From positions 248,001-312,000 of the forward strand of contig NZ_RKIE01000001.1 of assembly GCF_003751785.1 (NCBI RefSeq): 64,000 nt of DNA. The letters run 5' to 3'. The stretch comes from Frigoribacterium sp. PhB160. GTDB lineage: Bacteria > Actinomycetota > Actinomycetes > Actinomycetales > Microbacteriaceae. The notes under the pieces were generated by a model. The model made no database searches. It was not told the origin of the DNA and saw nothing but the letters and a program-made list of their open reading frames with translations. The position numbers and the translations under genes were made by a program. Within the stretch, counting starts at the first letter, position 1. Each line of letters opens with the position of its first letter. Below are positions 23,911 to 32,792 of this stretch, piece by piece.

Positions 23911-24846
23911 TCACGACGTCACGGGGTAGTCGACGTAGGCGAACGCGCTGCCGTCGGGCGCCCAGCTGTTGACGTTGATCGTGCCCTGGCCGCCGTTGAA
24001 CTCGGCGACGACGCGGCCGTCGCGCCAGGCGTCGGCCGAGGGACCGGTGGCGCCCGAGCCCGGTGCCCCGGTGACGAGCACGAGCTGCACCGCCTCGTCC
24101 GCAGGGTGGCCCTCGGTGCCCTCGGGGAAGCTCAGGTAGACGGCCAGGTCGCCGACCGGTGCGAGGTGCGGGAACCAGTTGACGCGCTCGTCGGTCGTCA
24201 GCTGCTCGAGCCCGCTGCCGTCCGGGCGCACGCGGGCGACTTGCGCCCGGCCGGGCTCGAACTGCTCGGTGTTGAAGTAGACCCAGGTGCCGTCGGGGCT
24301 GTACTCCGGGCCGTCGGCGGGCCCGGGGTGCGTCGTGACGGCACGGTCGCCCGTGCCGTCGGCCCCGATCTCGTGGATCGTCGCGTTCGCCCACCAGTCG
24401 TCACCGGCCGGTTCGAGGCGCACGTACGCGAGGGTGCGACCGTCGGGCGAGACCCCGTGCAGGAAGTGCAGCGGGCCGTCCTCGCTCGTGATCCGACGAG
24501 ACGGGCCGCCCGACAGGGACGCCTCCCAGAGGTGGAAGTCCATGCCCGAGACGAAGATGCCGTCGCCCGAGGGGGCCAGCACGTGATCGTTGTTGAGCGC
24601 CGGGACGCCCTCGATCGCGACGGGTCCCGGAGGCGCGGAACCGTCGACCGGGAGCGTCCAGAGCAGCCCGTCCGCGTTCACGACGAGGCGACCGTCGCGG
24701 GTCCAGTTCGGCGCCTCGAACAGGGTCTCGGCCGACTCGTGCACGGTCGTCGCCTCGCCGCTGGCCACGTCGAAGACGCGGATGCGACAGCGCTGGCCGG
24801 GGAGCAGGGCGCGGTGCTGCGGGGCGTCCTGCGTGTCGTCGGTCAT
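23911..24846 (-). CDS. TolB-like beta-propeller protein (oligogalacturonate-lyase-like)
   Basis: 311 residues without a signal peptide, made of WD40/PD40-type blades: HFLHGVSPDGRTLAYVR, GPEYSPDGTWVYFNTEQ, RVNWFPHLAPVGDLAVYLSFPEGTEGHPADE. The conserved His-rich blades (NNDHVLAPSG, MDFHLWEA) resemble cytoplasmic propeller lyases of the PL22 kind, but metal ligands cannot be confirmed. It overlaps the Gfo/Idh/MocA gene by 4 bp (ATGA) and belongs to a sugar locus with an MFS importer and LacI regulator. Confidence 0.8.
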   Translation of the reverse strand: MTDDTQDAPQHRALLPGQRCRIRVFDVASGEATTVHESAETLFEAPNWTRDGRLVVNADGLLWTLPVDGSAPPGPVAIEGVPALNNDHVLAPSGDGIFVSGMDFHLWEASLSGGPSRRITSEDGPLHFLHGVSPDGRTLAYVRLEPAGDDWWANATIHEIGADGTGDRAVTTHPGPADGPEYSPDGTWVYFNTEQFEPGRAQVARVRPDGSGLEQLTTDERVNWFPHLAPVGDLAVYLSFPEGTEGHPADEAVQLVLVTGAPGSGATGPSADAWRDGRVVAEFNGGQGTINVNSWAPDGSAFAYVDYPVTS

Positions 24847-25943
24847 GCGTCCACCATGACGCCGTGCGTGCTGTCGACGCCTGTCGAGCGCGTGCCGTGC
24901 GCATCCTCGAGCTGTGCCTTGGCCGAGTCGATCGTCGCGAGGATCGACACCGTCTCGTCGAGCGTGTGCAGGGGCGACTCGGTGCGTCCCTCGCCGACGA
25001 AGCGCGCGAGCGCGGTGGCCTCCCACGAGAGGGCGGCGAACAGCCTGAGGCCGCTCGTGTCCGTGAACTCGAGCGACGTGCCGCCGGCCGGGTCGTTGGG
25101 GTTGTTCGCCAGCAGGCGGAACGACGACGGCGTGTAGAAGAACGACTCGAACTCGACGCGCGCGACGCTGCCCGAGATCGACGCACGCGTCGGGGTGTTC
25201 GTGAGCATCGTCGTCGTCACCGTCGACTGCGCGTCGTCGCCGTGCGACAGCACGAGCGTCGAGAACGCGTCGACGCCGGTCTCGGCCAGGCCGCCGACAG
25301 CGGTGACGGCCGTCGGCGCGCCCAGGACCATGGAGTCGAACTGCACGGGGTAGATGCCGAGGTCGAGCAGGGCGCCGCCGCCGAGCTCAGGCCGGTAGAG
25401 ACGGTGCTGCGGGTCGGCCGGGATCGCCTGGCCGTGGTCGGCGTGCACCTGCGCGACGTCGCCGAGCACACCGTCGTCGAGCAGCTGCCGCACGACGGAG
25501 GTCTGCGGCAGGTACCGGCTCCACATCGCCTCCATGGCCAGGACGCCGGCCGCGCGGGCCGCATCGGCGAGCTGCTGGGCCTCGGCGGCCGTGAGGGCCA
25601 GGGGTTTCTCGATCAGCACGTGCTTGCCCGCGGCGATCGCGAGCAGGCCGAGCTCGAGGTGCTGGCTCTGCGGCGTCGCGACGTAGACGACGTCGACCTC
25701 GGGGTGGGCGACCAGGGCCTCGTAGCTGTCGAGGGAGTGCGCGATGCCGTGCGTCGCCGCGAACGAGGAGGCGCGGTCGAGCGAGCGGGACGCGACCGCC
25801 GTGAACCGCTGCGCCGTGTGCGCGTGCGCGGCGCCGACGAACTCGCCGGCGATCCAGCCCGGGCCGATCAGGCCCCAGCGGAGGGAGGGCTCGCCGGCAC
25901 CGGGCAGGAACAGCTCGGGATCGGGCAGGTGGGTGGGCAGCAT
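24843..25943 (-). CDS. Gfo/Idh/MocA family oxidoreductase
   Basis: 366 residues starting MLPTHLPDPELF; GGAGG precedes this ATG, whereas the longer frame lacks one. N-terminal Rossmann region (LRWGLIGPGWIAGEFV), the family motif EKPLALTAAEAQQL (Glu-Lys-Pro, about residue 115) and a C-terminal alpha/beta domain. Enzymes of this family oxidise or isomerise sugars and inositols with NAD(P). Coupled to the TolB-like gene; probably acts on a product of the imported sugar. Confidence 0.9.
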   Translation of the reverse strand: MLPTHLPDPELFLPGAGEPSLRWGLIGPGWIAGEFVGAAHAHTAQRFTAVASRSLDRASSFAATHGIAHSLDSYEALVAHPEVDVVYVATPQSQHLELGLLAIAAGKHVLIEKPLALTAAEAQQLADAARAAGVLAMEAMWSRYLPQTSVVRQLLDDGVLGDVAQVHADHGQAIPADPQHRLYRPELGGGALLDLGIYPVQFDSMVLGAPTAVTAVGGLAETGVDAFSTLVLSHGDDAQSTVTTTMLTNTPTRASISGSVARVEFESFFYTPSSFRLLANNPNDPAGGTSLEFTDTSGLRLFAALSWEATALARFVGEGRTESPLHTLDETVSILATIDSAKAQLEDAHGTRSTGVDSTHGVMVDA

Positions 25944-26008
25944 GCGGGCCTCCGGGAGGGTCGGCGCCGCCGGGAGCCGCGGCGCTCCGATCACCGTAGC
26001 GGAAAAAG

Positions 26009-26052
26009 TTGGCACGAGCTAAGCTCGCGCCCACTCTTGCCCTTGGCACGAG
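26009..26052. promoter_or_regulatory. repeated TTGGCACGAG boxes in divergent promoter
   Basis: TTGGCACGAG occurs at 26009-26018 and 26043-26052. The first is part of a 10-1-10 inverted repeat with one mismatch (26011-26031, centre A at 26021). A related site lies before the LacI gene (28517-28528). Candidate targets of that LacI. Confidence 0.5.
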
Positions 26053-26112
26053 ACAACGAAGTCTGCCGAGCAGGCCCCGACCTGCCGGAGAACCGACCAG
26101 AGGAGAACGTCG

Positions 26113-27381
26113 ATGTCGACGCGCCAGCCATTCGCCCACCCGTACACGGTGCCCGTCAGCACGAGACGAGTCGGGAAGGGGTACCTGGCCGCGCTCTTCG
26201 CGGGCCAGTTCGGCATCTTCCTGGCGATCCTCTCGCCGGTCGTCGTCAGCCTGCAGCTCAAGGCCACCGAGATGAACCCCGACGACCCCGCGTCGGTGAT
26301 CGGCTCGGTGCTGCCGTTCGGCGCGCTGGGCGCCATGATCGCCAACCCGCTCTTCGGTGCCCTGAGCGACCGCACCCGCACGCGGTGGGGCCGCCGTCGG
26401 CCGTGGCTCGTCGGCGGCATCGTCGCGCTGACGCTCGGTCTCGCCTGGGTCGCCGCGGCCGACACGGTGCTGACGCTGACCTTCGCGTGGCTGTTCTGCC
26501 AGCTCGCGTCGAACGCCGCCTTCGCCGCCCTGGTCGCCAGCCTCGCCGACAACGTCCCGGAGGAGCAGCGCGGCCGCGCCTCCAGCGTCCTCGCCCTGGC
26601 GCAGAACGTCTCGATCCTCGCGGGCACCTACCTCGCGGTGTTCCTCGTCGCGAACCTGCCCGTGCTGTTCGTGCTGCCCGGCGTCGTCGGCGTCGTGCTC
26701 GTGGTGATCTACGTGCTCGTGACCCCCGACGTGCTGCCGACGAACAAGGTCAAGCCCTTCTCCGTCTCGCAGATCGCCGGCACCTTCTGGACGAACCCCC
26801 TGAAGCACCCGGACTTCGGCCTCGCCTGGTGGTCGCGGTTCCTGGTGACCTTCGCCTCCTTCATGTTCACCACCTACCGGCTGCTCTACATGCAGGACCA
26901 GATCGGGCTGTCGGCGGCCGACGCCGTGGGCGCCGTCGCGTTCGGCGTGCTGCTCTACACGATCGCGCTCTTCGTCAGCCTCACCTTCTCGGGCTGGCTC
27001 TCCGACAAGCTGCGCCGCCGCAAGGCCTTCGTGGCCGGCTCGACGCTGCTCTTCGCCGTGGGGCTGATCGTCCTGGCGCACGCCGAGACGGTGGGCACGT
27101 TCTACGTCGCCGAGGTCGTGCTCGGCTTCGCCTACGGCATCTACGCCGCCGTCGACACGGCGCTGACGATCGACGTGCTGCCCGACCCCGAACGGCCGGG
27201 GAAGGACCTCGGCGTCATCAACATCGCCAACTCGCTGCCGCAGTCGCTCGCGCCGGCCTTCGGCCTGTTCCTGCTGGGCGTCGGCGCGGGAGGCGACAAC
27301 TACACCGCGCTCCTCTGGGGCGCGGGCATCATCTCGCTGGTCGGCGCCGCGGTCGTCCTGCCGATCAAGAAGGTGCGGTAG
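26113..27381 (+). CDS. MFS transporter, glycoside-type
   Basis: 422 residues with 12 predicted membrane helices and the MFS loop motif FGALSDRTRTRWGRRRPW between helices 2 and 3, typical of the GPH/sugar:cation branch. GAGGAG precedes the ATG. Divergent from the Gfo/Idh/MocA-TolB operon across a gap with repeated TTGGCACGAG boxes, and convergent with a LacI gene. Likely imports the sugar or uronide used by the two divergent enzymes. Confidence 0.9.
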   Translation: MSTRQPFAHPYTVPVSTRRVGKGYLAALFAGQFGIFLAILSPVVVSLQLKATEMNPDDPASVIGSVLPFGALGAMIANPLFGALSDRTRTRWGRRRPWLVGGIVALTLGLAWVAAADTVLTLTFAWLFCQLASNAAFAALVASLADNVPEEQRGRASSVLALAQNVSILAGTYLAVFLVANLPVLFVLPGVVGVVLVVIYVLVTPDVLPTNKVKPFSVSQIAGTFWTNPLKHPDFGLAWWSRFLVTFASFMFTTYRLLYMQDQIGLSAADAVGAVAFGVLLYTIALFVSLTFSGWLSDKLRRRKAFVAGSTLLFAVGLIVLAHAETVGTFYVAEVVLGFAYGIYAAVDTALTIDVLPDPERPGKDLGVINIANSLPQSLAPAFGLFLLGVGAGGDNYTALLWGAGIISLVGAAVVLPIKKVR

Positions 27382-27398
27382 CGGGCAGGGGCAGGGGA

Positions 27399-27444
27399 CC
27401 CGGGGAGGCGCGGTGCAGGCCAGGCCGCACCGCGCCTCCCCGGG
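27399..27444. terminator. bidirectional terminator hairpin
   Basis: A perfect 18-bp stem (27399-27416 with 27427-27444) and a 10-nt loop between the convergent MFS and LacI genes. Confidence 0.85.
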
Positions 27445-27447
27445 GCG

Positions 27448-28497
27448 TCAGCCGGTGCCCTCGGCGCCGGGCGCGCGTCCGGTCGACCCGCGCGTCACGA
27501 GCGTCGTCGGGGTGAGCACCTCGCGCGGCGCCGTCGACCGGTCGGCGAGGCGGGCGACGACGGTCTCGAGGGCGGCCTCGACCGTCGCCTCGACGTCCTG
27601 GCGCACGGAGGTGAGGTCGTTGTACGAGAGCGCGCAGACGTAGCTGTCGTCGAAGCCGACGACCGAGACGTCGTCCGGCACCGCGACGTCCGACCGCGCG
27701 AAGGCCGAGAGGACGCCCACGGCCGAGAGGTCGCCGCCCGAGACGACCGCGGTGGGACGGTGGGACGCCGGGCGGGCGGCGATCTGCCGAGCGGCCGCGG
27801 CGCCGTCCTCCTCGCCGAAGTCACCGGGGATCACCTCGACGCGGTCGCCGAGCCCGGCGCCGGCCATCGCCTGCCGGTAGGCCTCGGACCGGTCGCGGCC
27901 GACGATGCCGGCGTCGCCGCCGACGTAGGCGATACGCTCGTGCCCGAGGGCCCGGAGGTGGTCGACGGCGAGCCGGAGGCCCGTCACCTCGTCGACGCGC
28001 ACGGTGTCGGCGCGGGGCTCGGGCGACCGCTCGCCGAGCCAGACGACGGGCAGGCGGTCGAGGGCGTCCTGCAGCGCGGGGGAGGCGGGGTCGGGGTTGA
28101 AGGCGACCAGCGCCTCCACCCGCTGGGCCATGAGGTCGGCGACGACGACGTCGGTGGGGCGTTCGGCGGAGTGGGCGCCGAGCACGACCCCGAAGCCCTC
28201 CTCGGCCGCGCGCTCGACGAACCGCTCGACGAAGCGGACCTCGAACGGGTTGCGCAGCACGAACATCGCGCCGATGAGGTGGGTCCGGCGTTGGCGCAGC
28301 AGCCGGGCGGAGGCGTTCGGCCGGTAGCCGAGCTCGGCGGCGGCCGCGAGGATGCGGACGCGTGACTCCTCGCTCGGGCCGGGGGCGCCGCGCAGCACGA
28401 GGGAGACGAGCTGGCGCGAGACGCCGAGGTGCTCGGCGACGTCGCGCATCGTCGGCAGCTGGGAGGGCCCCCCGGGGTCGTCGCCTGCTCTCGCCAT
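27448..28497 (-). CDS. LacI family regulator of the MFS/TolB-like locus
   Basis: 349 residues: HTH and hinge (PTMRDVAEHLGVSRQLVSLVLRGAPGPSEESRVRILAAAAELGYRPNASARLLRQ), then a sugar-binding domain. The start at 28497 gives a short Gly/Pro-rich arm before the HTH; an ATG 48 bp further in is possible. A palindromic TGGCGCGTGCCA lies just upstream (28517-28528) and related boxes occur in the divergent promoter of the locus, pointing to control of that locus and to autoregulation. Confidence 0.88.
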   Translation of the reverse strand: MARAGDDPGGPSQLPTMRDVAEHLGVSRQLVSLVLRGAPGPSEESRVRILAAAAELGYRPNASARLLRQRRTHLIGAMFVLRNPFEVRFVERFVERAAEEGFGVVLGAHSAERPTDVVVADLMAQRVEALVAFNPDPASPALQDALDRLPVVWLGERSPEPRADTVRVDEVTGLRLAVDHLRALGHERIAYVGGDAGIVGRDRSEAYRQAMAGAGLGDRVEVIPGDFGEEDGAAAARQIAARPASHRPTAVVSGGDLSAVGVLSAFARSDVAVPDDVSVVGFDDSYVCALSYNDLTSVRQDVEATVEAALETVVARLADRSTAPREVLTPTTLVTRGSTGRAPGAEGTG

Positions 28498-28516
28498 CCC
28501 GGTACTCTGCCACGTC

Positions 28517-28528
28517 TGGCGCGTGCCA
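28517..28528. promoter_or_regulatory. candidate LacI autoregulatory operator
   Basis: TGGCGCGTGCCA, a near-perfect palindrome. Its reverse strand contains TTGGCACG, the box also seen at 26009 and 26043. Confidence 0.5.
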
Positions 28529-28580
28529 ACGATCTGCCGGGGTGTCCTGCCGGAGCACCCCTCTCCCGCCCCGGGCGTCG

Positions 28581-28586
28581 TACGGT
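28581..28586 (+). promoter_or_regulatory. leaderless -10 box, TACGGT
   Basis: TACGGT, seven bases, then the ATG at 28594. Confidence 0.5.
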
Positions 28587-28593
28587 CGATGCC

Positions 28594-29508
28594 ATGGACA
28601 CCAGGAGCGAGGCGCGCGACTTCCTCACGACGCGCCGGGCGCGCGTGACGCCCGACCGCGTCGGGCTGCCGGGCGGACCGGGCCGTCGCGTGCCGGGTCT
28701 GAGGCGCAGCGAGGTCGCGATGCTCGCAGGGGTCAGCGTCGAGTACTACTCGCGGCTCGAGCGCGGCGACCTCGGGGGAGTCTCCGACACCGTGCTCGAG
28801 GCCGTCGGCGGCGCGCTGCTGCTCGACGACGCCGAGCGGGCGCACCTCGCCGACCTGGCCCGGGCGGCGAACGAGTCGCCCGTCCGCGCACGGACGCGCA
28901 GCCGCTCCCGGCCCTCGGGGGTCTCGCGGTCGATGCAGCTCGCCCTCGACTCGGTCGTCTCGGGCCCCGCGTTCGTGCGGAACGGCCGCATGGACGTGCT
29001 GGGCGAGAACGCGCTCTTCCGCGCCCTGTACTCCGACCTCTACGCCCTGCACGAGCGGCCGGTGAACCTGGCGCGCTTCGTCTTCCTGCACCGCGAGCTG
29101 TCCGAGGCCTTCTACCCGTCGTGGTCGGTGGCTGCCGACATCAACGTCGGCATCATCCGCACCGAGGCCGGCCGCGACCCGCACGACGAGGCCCTGCACG
29201 AGCTGGTCGGCGAGCTGTCGACCCGCAGCGACGAGTTCCGACGCCGGTGGGGCGCGCACGACGTCCGGCACCACGTGTCGGGCGGCAAGGAGTTCCGGCA
29301 CCCCGTCGTCGGCGACCTCGAGCTCGTCTACGAGGCCATGGAGCCGATGGGCCAGCCGGGCCTCAACTTCCTCATCTACAGCGCCGAGCCCGGCTCGCCG
29401 ACCGAGGAGCGCCTCCGCCTGCTCGCCAGCTGGGGGGCGAGCGGCGCGCCCACCCAGCCGAACGCGCTGCGGGCGCCGTCGTCCGCCCGCGGCGGCGCGG
29501 CCGAGTGA
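28594..29508 (+). CDS. XRE family regulator with MmyB-like domain
   Basis: 304 residues. N-terminal XRE HTH (GRRVPGLRRSEVAMLAGVSVEYYSRLERGDLGGVSDTVLEAVGGAL) and a C-terminal MmyB-type PAS-like ligand domain (GRMDVLGENALFRALYSDL, RFVFLHRELSEAFYPSW). This regulator class usually sits next to an oxidoreductase or exporter that it represses. Here it overlaps the broken MFS gene by 4 bp, so the exporter is the probable target. A leaderless -10 box supports the start. Confidence 0.9.
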   Translation: MDTRSEARDFLTTRRARVTPDRVGLPGGPGRRVPGLRRSEVAMLAGVSVEYYSRLERGDLGGVSDTVLEAVGGALLLDDAERAHLADLARAANESPVRARTRSRSRPSGVSRSMQLALDSVVSGPAFVRNGRMDVLGENALFRALYSDLYALHERPVNLARFVFLHRELSEAFYPSWSVAADINVGIIRTEAGRDPHDEALHELVGELSTRSDEFRRRWGAHDVRHHVSGGKEFRHPVVGDLELVYEAMEPMGQPGLNFLIYSAEPGSPTEERLRLLASWGASGAPTQPNALRAPSSARGGAAE

Positions 29509-30911
29509 CGGGGGCGGCCGGCGCCGCGCGTCCGTCCGCGTCGCCGCGGCGCACGCTGTTCCTGGCGTCGCTCGGCTTCTTCCTCATCACGCTCGACATC
29601 CTCATCGTCAACGTCGCGCTCACCCGCATCGGCGACGAGCTCGGCGGCGGCCCGACCGGGCAGCAGTGGGTCATCGACGGGTACACGCTGATGTTCGCCG
29701 CCCTGCTGCTCTCGGCGGGTGCCCTCTCCGACCGTGTCGGCGCGAAGCGCACGCTCGGGGCCGGCATCGCGCTCTTCCTGCTGGCGTCGGTCGCGTGCGC
29801 GCTCGCCCCGACGGTCGGCGCCCTGATCGCCGCGCGCGTCGTGCAGGGGGTCGCGGCCGCGGCGATGCTGCCCGCGTCGATGGCCCTCATCCGCGAGGCG
29901 TTCCCCGACGCCCGCGAGCGGGCCCGGGCCCTCGGCGTCTGGGCCGTCGGCGGCGCCGTCGCGACCGCCGTCGGCCCCCTCCTCGGCGGCCTGCTGACGA
30001 CCCTCGACTGGCGCCTCGTGTTCGTCATCGACCTGCCCGTCTGCGTCGGCATGCTCGTCCTCCTCCGGACGGTCGCGCCGTCCGCCACGGCGTCGGTGCC
30101 CTTCGACCGCGCCGGGCAGGCCCTGTCACTGATCGCCCTCGCCGCGCTCATGTACGGCCTGATCGAAGGAGGCGCGGCGGGCTTCGCCGAACCGCTGGTC
30201 GTCACGGCGCTCGCGGTGGCCGTCGTCGGCGTGACGGCGTTCCTCGTCGTCCAGTCGCGCTCCCGCCACCCGATGATGCCGCCATAGCTGTTCCGCAGCC
30301 GCGAGATGCGCATCTCCCTCGGGGTCGGCTTCGCCTTCATGGTGGGCAACTTCGGGTCGGTCTTCGTCGTGAGCCTGTACCTCCAGCAGCACCTCGGCCT
30401 GTCGCCGCTGCTCGCCGGGCTCGTCTTCCTCCCGTCGGCGGCGTTCGCGGTCGCCGGCAACGTCGTGAGCGGGCGGCTGTCGAACCGCTTCGGGCCCCGG
30501 GTGCCCGTCGTGGCGGGGCTCGCGTCGATGGCCGTGGGCCTCCTCGCGATGGCTGCCACCGCCTCCCTCGGGTCGCCCTGGGCGTTCGCCGCGCTGCTCG
30601 TGCTGACGGGCGCCGGGGGGTCGATCGCCATGCCGCCGGTCACGTCGGTCGTGCTCGCCAGCGCCCCGGCCGAGCGCGCGAGCACGGCCAGCGCGATCTT
30701 CAACACCTTCCGGCAGGTCGGCGGCGCGGTCGCGATCGCCGTGCTCGGCGGGCTGCTGGCCGGGGCCTCGTCGTTCGTGCCCGGCCTGCGGCTGAGCTTC
30801 GTGATCGCGGCGTCGGTCGTCGTGGCGGCCGCCGTGGCCGCGGCGTTCCTCCGGCGCGACCGGGTCGACGAGACGGGCGCGGCCCCGGCCTCGGCCTCGG
30901 CTTCGGCCTGA
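29505..30911 (+). pseudogene. MFS drug-exporter gene interrupted by amber codon
   Basis: GTG start overlapping the XRE stop. The first 260 residues (through RSRHPMMPP) and the part after a TAG at 30285-30287 (LFRSREMRISLG...) are in the same frame and together make one 14-helix DHA2-type MFS protein of about 468 residues with the motif LSDRVGAKRTLG. Family members read MMP-x-E/G-LFRSR here, so a single base change (GAG to TAG) explains the stop. It is either a recent pseudogene or a sequencing error; the rest is intact. Confidence 0.85.
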
Positions 30912-31015
30912 CTCTCGGGCTCGAGGGCCGGGCGGCGGCGAGCGTGCCGGCGTTGCCGTCCTGCAGGAGGGGGCGGGTGGTCCTCGAGGAGGGTGCCGCG
31001 CCTCCCGCGATCCGC

Positions 31016-31021
31016 CATGCT
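31016..31021 (+). promoter_or_regulatory. leaderless -10 box, CATGCT
   Basis: CATGCT, six bases, then the ATG at 31028. Confidence 0.4.
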
Positions 31022-31027
31022 CGCGGG

Positions 31028-31651
31028 ATGACTCGGATCGTGGTGCGCGCCGTCGCGTGGTGGCTGCTCGGCGCGGCGGCCGGGCTCGTGCTCGGCGGCG
31101 CGACGTCCTTCGGCCAGACGTACCTGCCCGGCGGGCTGAACTCGTCCGCCAACTCGAACGGCGGGTGGACGCTGCTGGCGTTCGTGGTCGTCGTCGCGGT
31201 CACCCGTCGGCCGAGCGCGCGGCGGTGGTGGGTCGGGGCCGTGCTGGGGCTCGTCGTGTTCCACGCGCTGCTGCAGGGCTACGCGGTGGTGTCGACGCTG
31301 CGGGGGTTCCCCGACGCGTACGGCCCGGGCGACTTCTACTTCACCGTCGCGACGCTGGCGGGGCCCGTGCTCGGCCTGGCCGGGTCGTGGTGGTGGTCGC
31401 GGCGGCGGATGCTCCGGGCGGTCGGAGTCGCCGTGTTCGCGGGCACGATGATCGGCGACGGCGTCTCGGCGCTGCTACGCGTGCTCGCCACGACGGGGTG
31501 GGCCTGGTGGACGCTCAGCATCGTGATCGGCGCGGCGACTCTCGCCTGGGTCGTCGTACGGCGGCTCGACCGGCGGCGGGAGCGACTCGTGGCCGCGGGG
31601 CTGACGGTCGTCGCGGCCGGCGCGTTCGTCGGGCTCTTCAGCCTGCTCTGA
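31028..31651 (+). CDS. DUF6518-like integral membrane protein
   Basis: 207 residues with six hydrophobic segments spaced through the whole length (WWLLGAAAGLVLGG, LLAFVVVVAV, VLGLVVFHALLQGY, LAGPVLGLAGSWWW, WTLSIVIGAATLAWVV, LTVVAAGAFVGLFSLL) and Arg-rich cytoplasmic loops. Similar small proteins are common and uncharacterised in Microbacteriaceae. Its 3' end overlaps the convergent LacI gene by 14 bp. Function unknown. Confidence 0.75.
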   Translation: MTRIVVRAVAWWLLGAAAGLVLGGATSFGQTYLPGGLNSSANSNGGWTLLAFVVVVAVTRRPSARRWWVGAVLGLVVFHALLQGYAVVSTLRGFPDAYGPGDFYFTVATLAGPVLGLAGSWWWSRRRMLRAVGVAVFAGTMIGDGVSALLRVLATTGWAWWTLSIVIGAATLAWVVVRRLDRRRERLVAAGLTVVAAGAFVGLFSLL

Positions 31652-32675
31652 CGGAGCTGTCGCGCACGATGAGGCGCGGCGGCAGCACGACGGTCTCGTG
31701 GCGGTGCGTCGTCGGGTGCTCGAGCTCGTCGCGCAGGAGCCGCATGGCCTGGCCGCCCATCTCGGCCCCGGGCTGGCCGACCGTCGTCAGCGGCAGCGTC
31801 GTCCCCTGGGCGAAGTGGTTGTCGTCGTAGCCGGTGATCGACAGGTCGCGGGGGATGCTGACCCCGCCGAGCAGCAGCGACTGGACGATGCCCGAGGCCA
31901 GCGCGTCGGAGGCGGCGACGACGCCGTCGGGGCGCCCCTCGGCGCCCCTCGCGAGGAGGTCGTCGCCGACCGCGAGGCCCGCCCGCACCGTCAGGGCGGA
32001 GGTCGTCACCAGCTGGAGGGGCACTCCGGCCTCGCGGGCGGCGGCTGACGCTCCCTCGAAGCGGTGCCGCACGGCGGTCAGGTCGAGCGGCCCTCCGACG
32101 AAGACCAGCTCGCGGCGCCCCTGGTCGAGCAGGTGCTGCGCGGCGAGGCGGCCGCCGAGCACCTCGTCGACGACGACGCCGCAGCTCTCGTCGGCGTCGC
32201 CGGGCCAGTTGACGTAGACGACGCGCACCCCCCGGCGGCGGAGCCGACGCGCCTCGTCCATCGGGCCGTCGAAGGGGGCGAGCACGATGCCGGCCGCCTG
32301 GGCCTGCTCGAAGAGGGCGAGGTAGCCGGTCTGCTTGTCGAGGTCGACGTCGGAGTTGCCGAGCAGCACCGACTGGTGGCTGAGGTCGGCCTCGCGCTCG
32401 ACGCCCCGGGCGATGTCGAGGAAGTACGAGTTGCCGAGGTCGACCGCGACGAACCCGACCAGCGTGCCGCGGCCCGCCGCGAGGGTGCGGGCGGAGGTGT
32501 TGGGCACGAACCCGAGCGAGGCGATCGCCTCCTCGACCCTCTGCCGCGTCGCGGGTCGGACGCGGTCGGGCGCGTTGACGACGTTCGAGACCGTGCCGAG
32601 CGAGACACCCGCCAGCCGGGCCACGTCGGCCATGACCGGCGGGCGGCGCTGGGAGGAGGGGGTCGAGGTGGTCAT
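31638..32675 (-). CDS. LacI family regulator of the second rhamnoside locus
   Basis: 345 residues: HTH RPPVMADVARLAGVSLGTVSNVVNAPDRVRPATRQRVEEAI, then a sugar-binding domain (LVGFVAVDLGNSYFLDIARGVE) ending LPPRLIVRDSS. The start at 32675 places the HTH at the usual position; a much longer frame upstream is antisense to the binding-protein gene and is rejected. Divergent from the SBP-permease-permease-GH78 operon, whose promoter carries a perfect LacI-type palindrome. Confidence 0.93.
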   Translation of the reverse strand: MTTSTPSSQRRPPVMADVARLAGVSLGTVSNVVNAPDRVRPATRQRVEEAIASLGFVPNTSARTLAAGRGTLVGFVAVDLGNSYFLDIARGVEREADLSHQSVLLGNSDVDLDKQTGYLALFEQAQAAGIVLAPFDGPMDEARRLRRRGVRVVYVNWPGDADESCGVVVDEVLGGRLAAQHLLDQGRRELVFVGGPLDLTAVRHRFEGASAAAREAGVPLQLVTTSALTVRAGLAVGDDLLARGAEGRPDGVVAASDALASGIVQSLLLGGVSIPRDLSITGYDDNHFAQGTTLPLTTVGQPGAEMGGQAMRLLRDELEHPTTHRHETVVLPPRLIVRDSSVRAG

Positions 32676-32716
32676 CGTGGCGCCGAGCCTAGCCCCCGGC
32701 CGGCTCGGATCGGGTG

Positions 32717-32757
32717 TTGACAAGCCGCTGTGCCACGGTTGATTATGAAGCGCTTCA
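32717..32757 (+). promoter_or_regulatory. promoter and LacI operator of second rhamnoside operon
   Basis: -35 TTGACA (32717-32722), 18-bp spacer, -10 GATTAT (32741-32746), immediately followed by TGAAGCGCTTCA (32746-32757), a perfect 12-bp palindrome with central CG. Repressor binding there would block the start site. Confidence 0.8.
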
Positions 32758-32792
32758 ACTTTTCTGAGGCGCCCACCATTCAAGGAGGAATG

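Noticed and set aside
30285-30287. Programmed amber readthrough or a special amino acid at the MFS stop
   Set aside because: No supporting stem-loop or tRNA seen. A point mutation explains it; the second amber break is in an already truncated TrkH gene.
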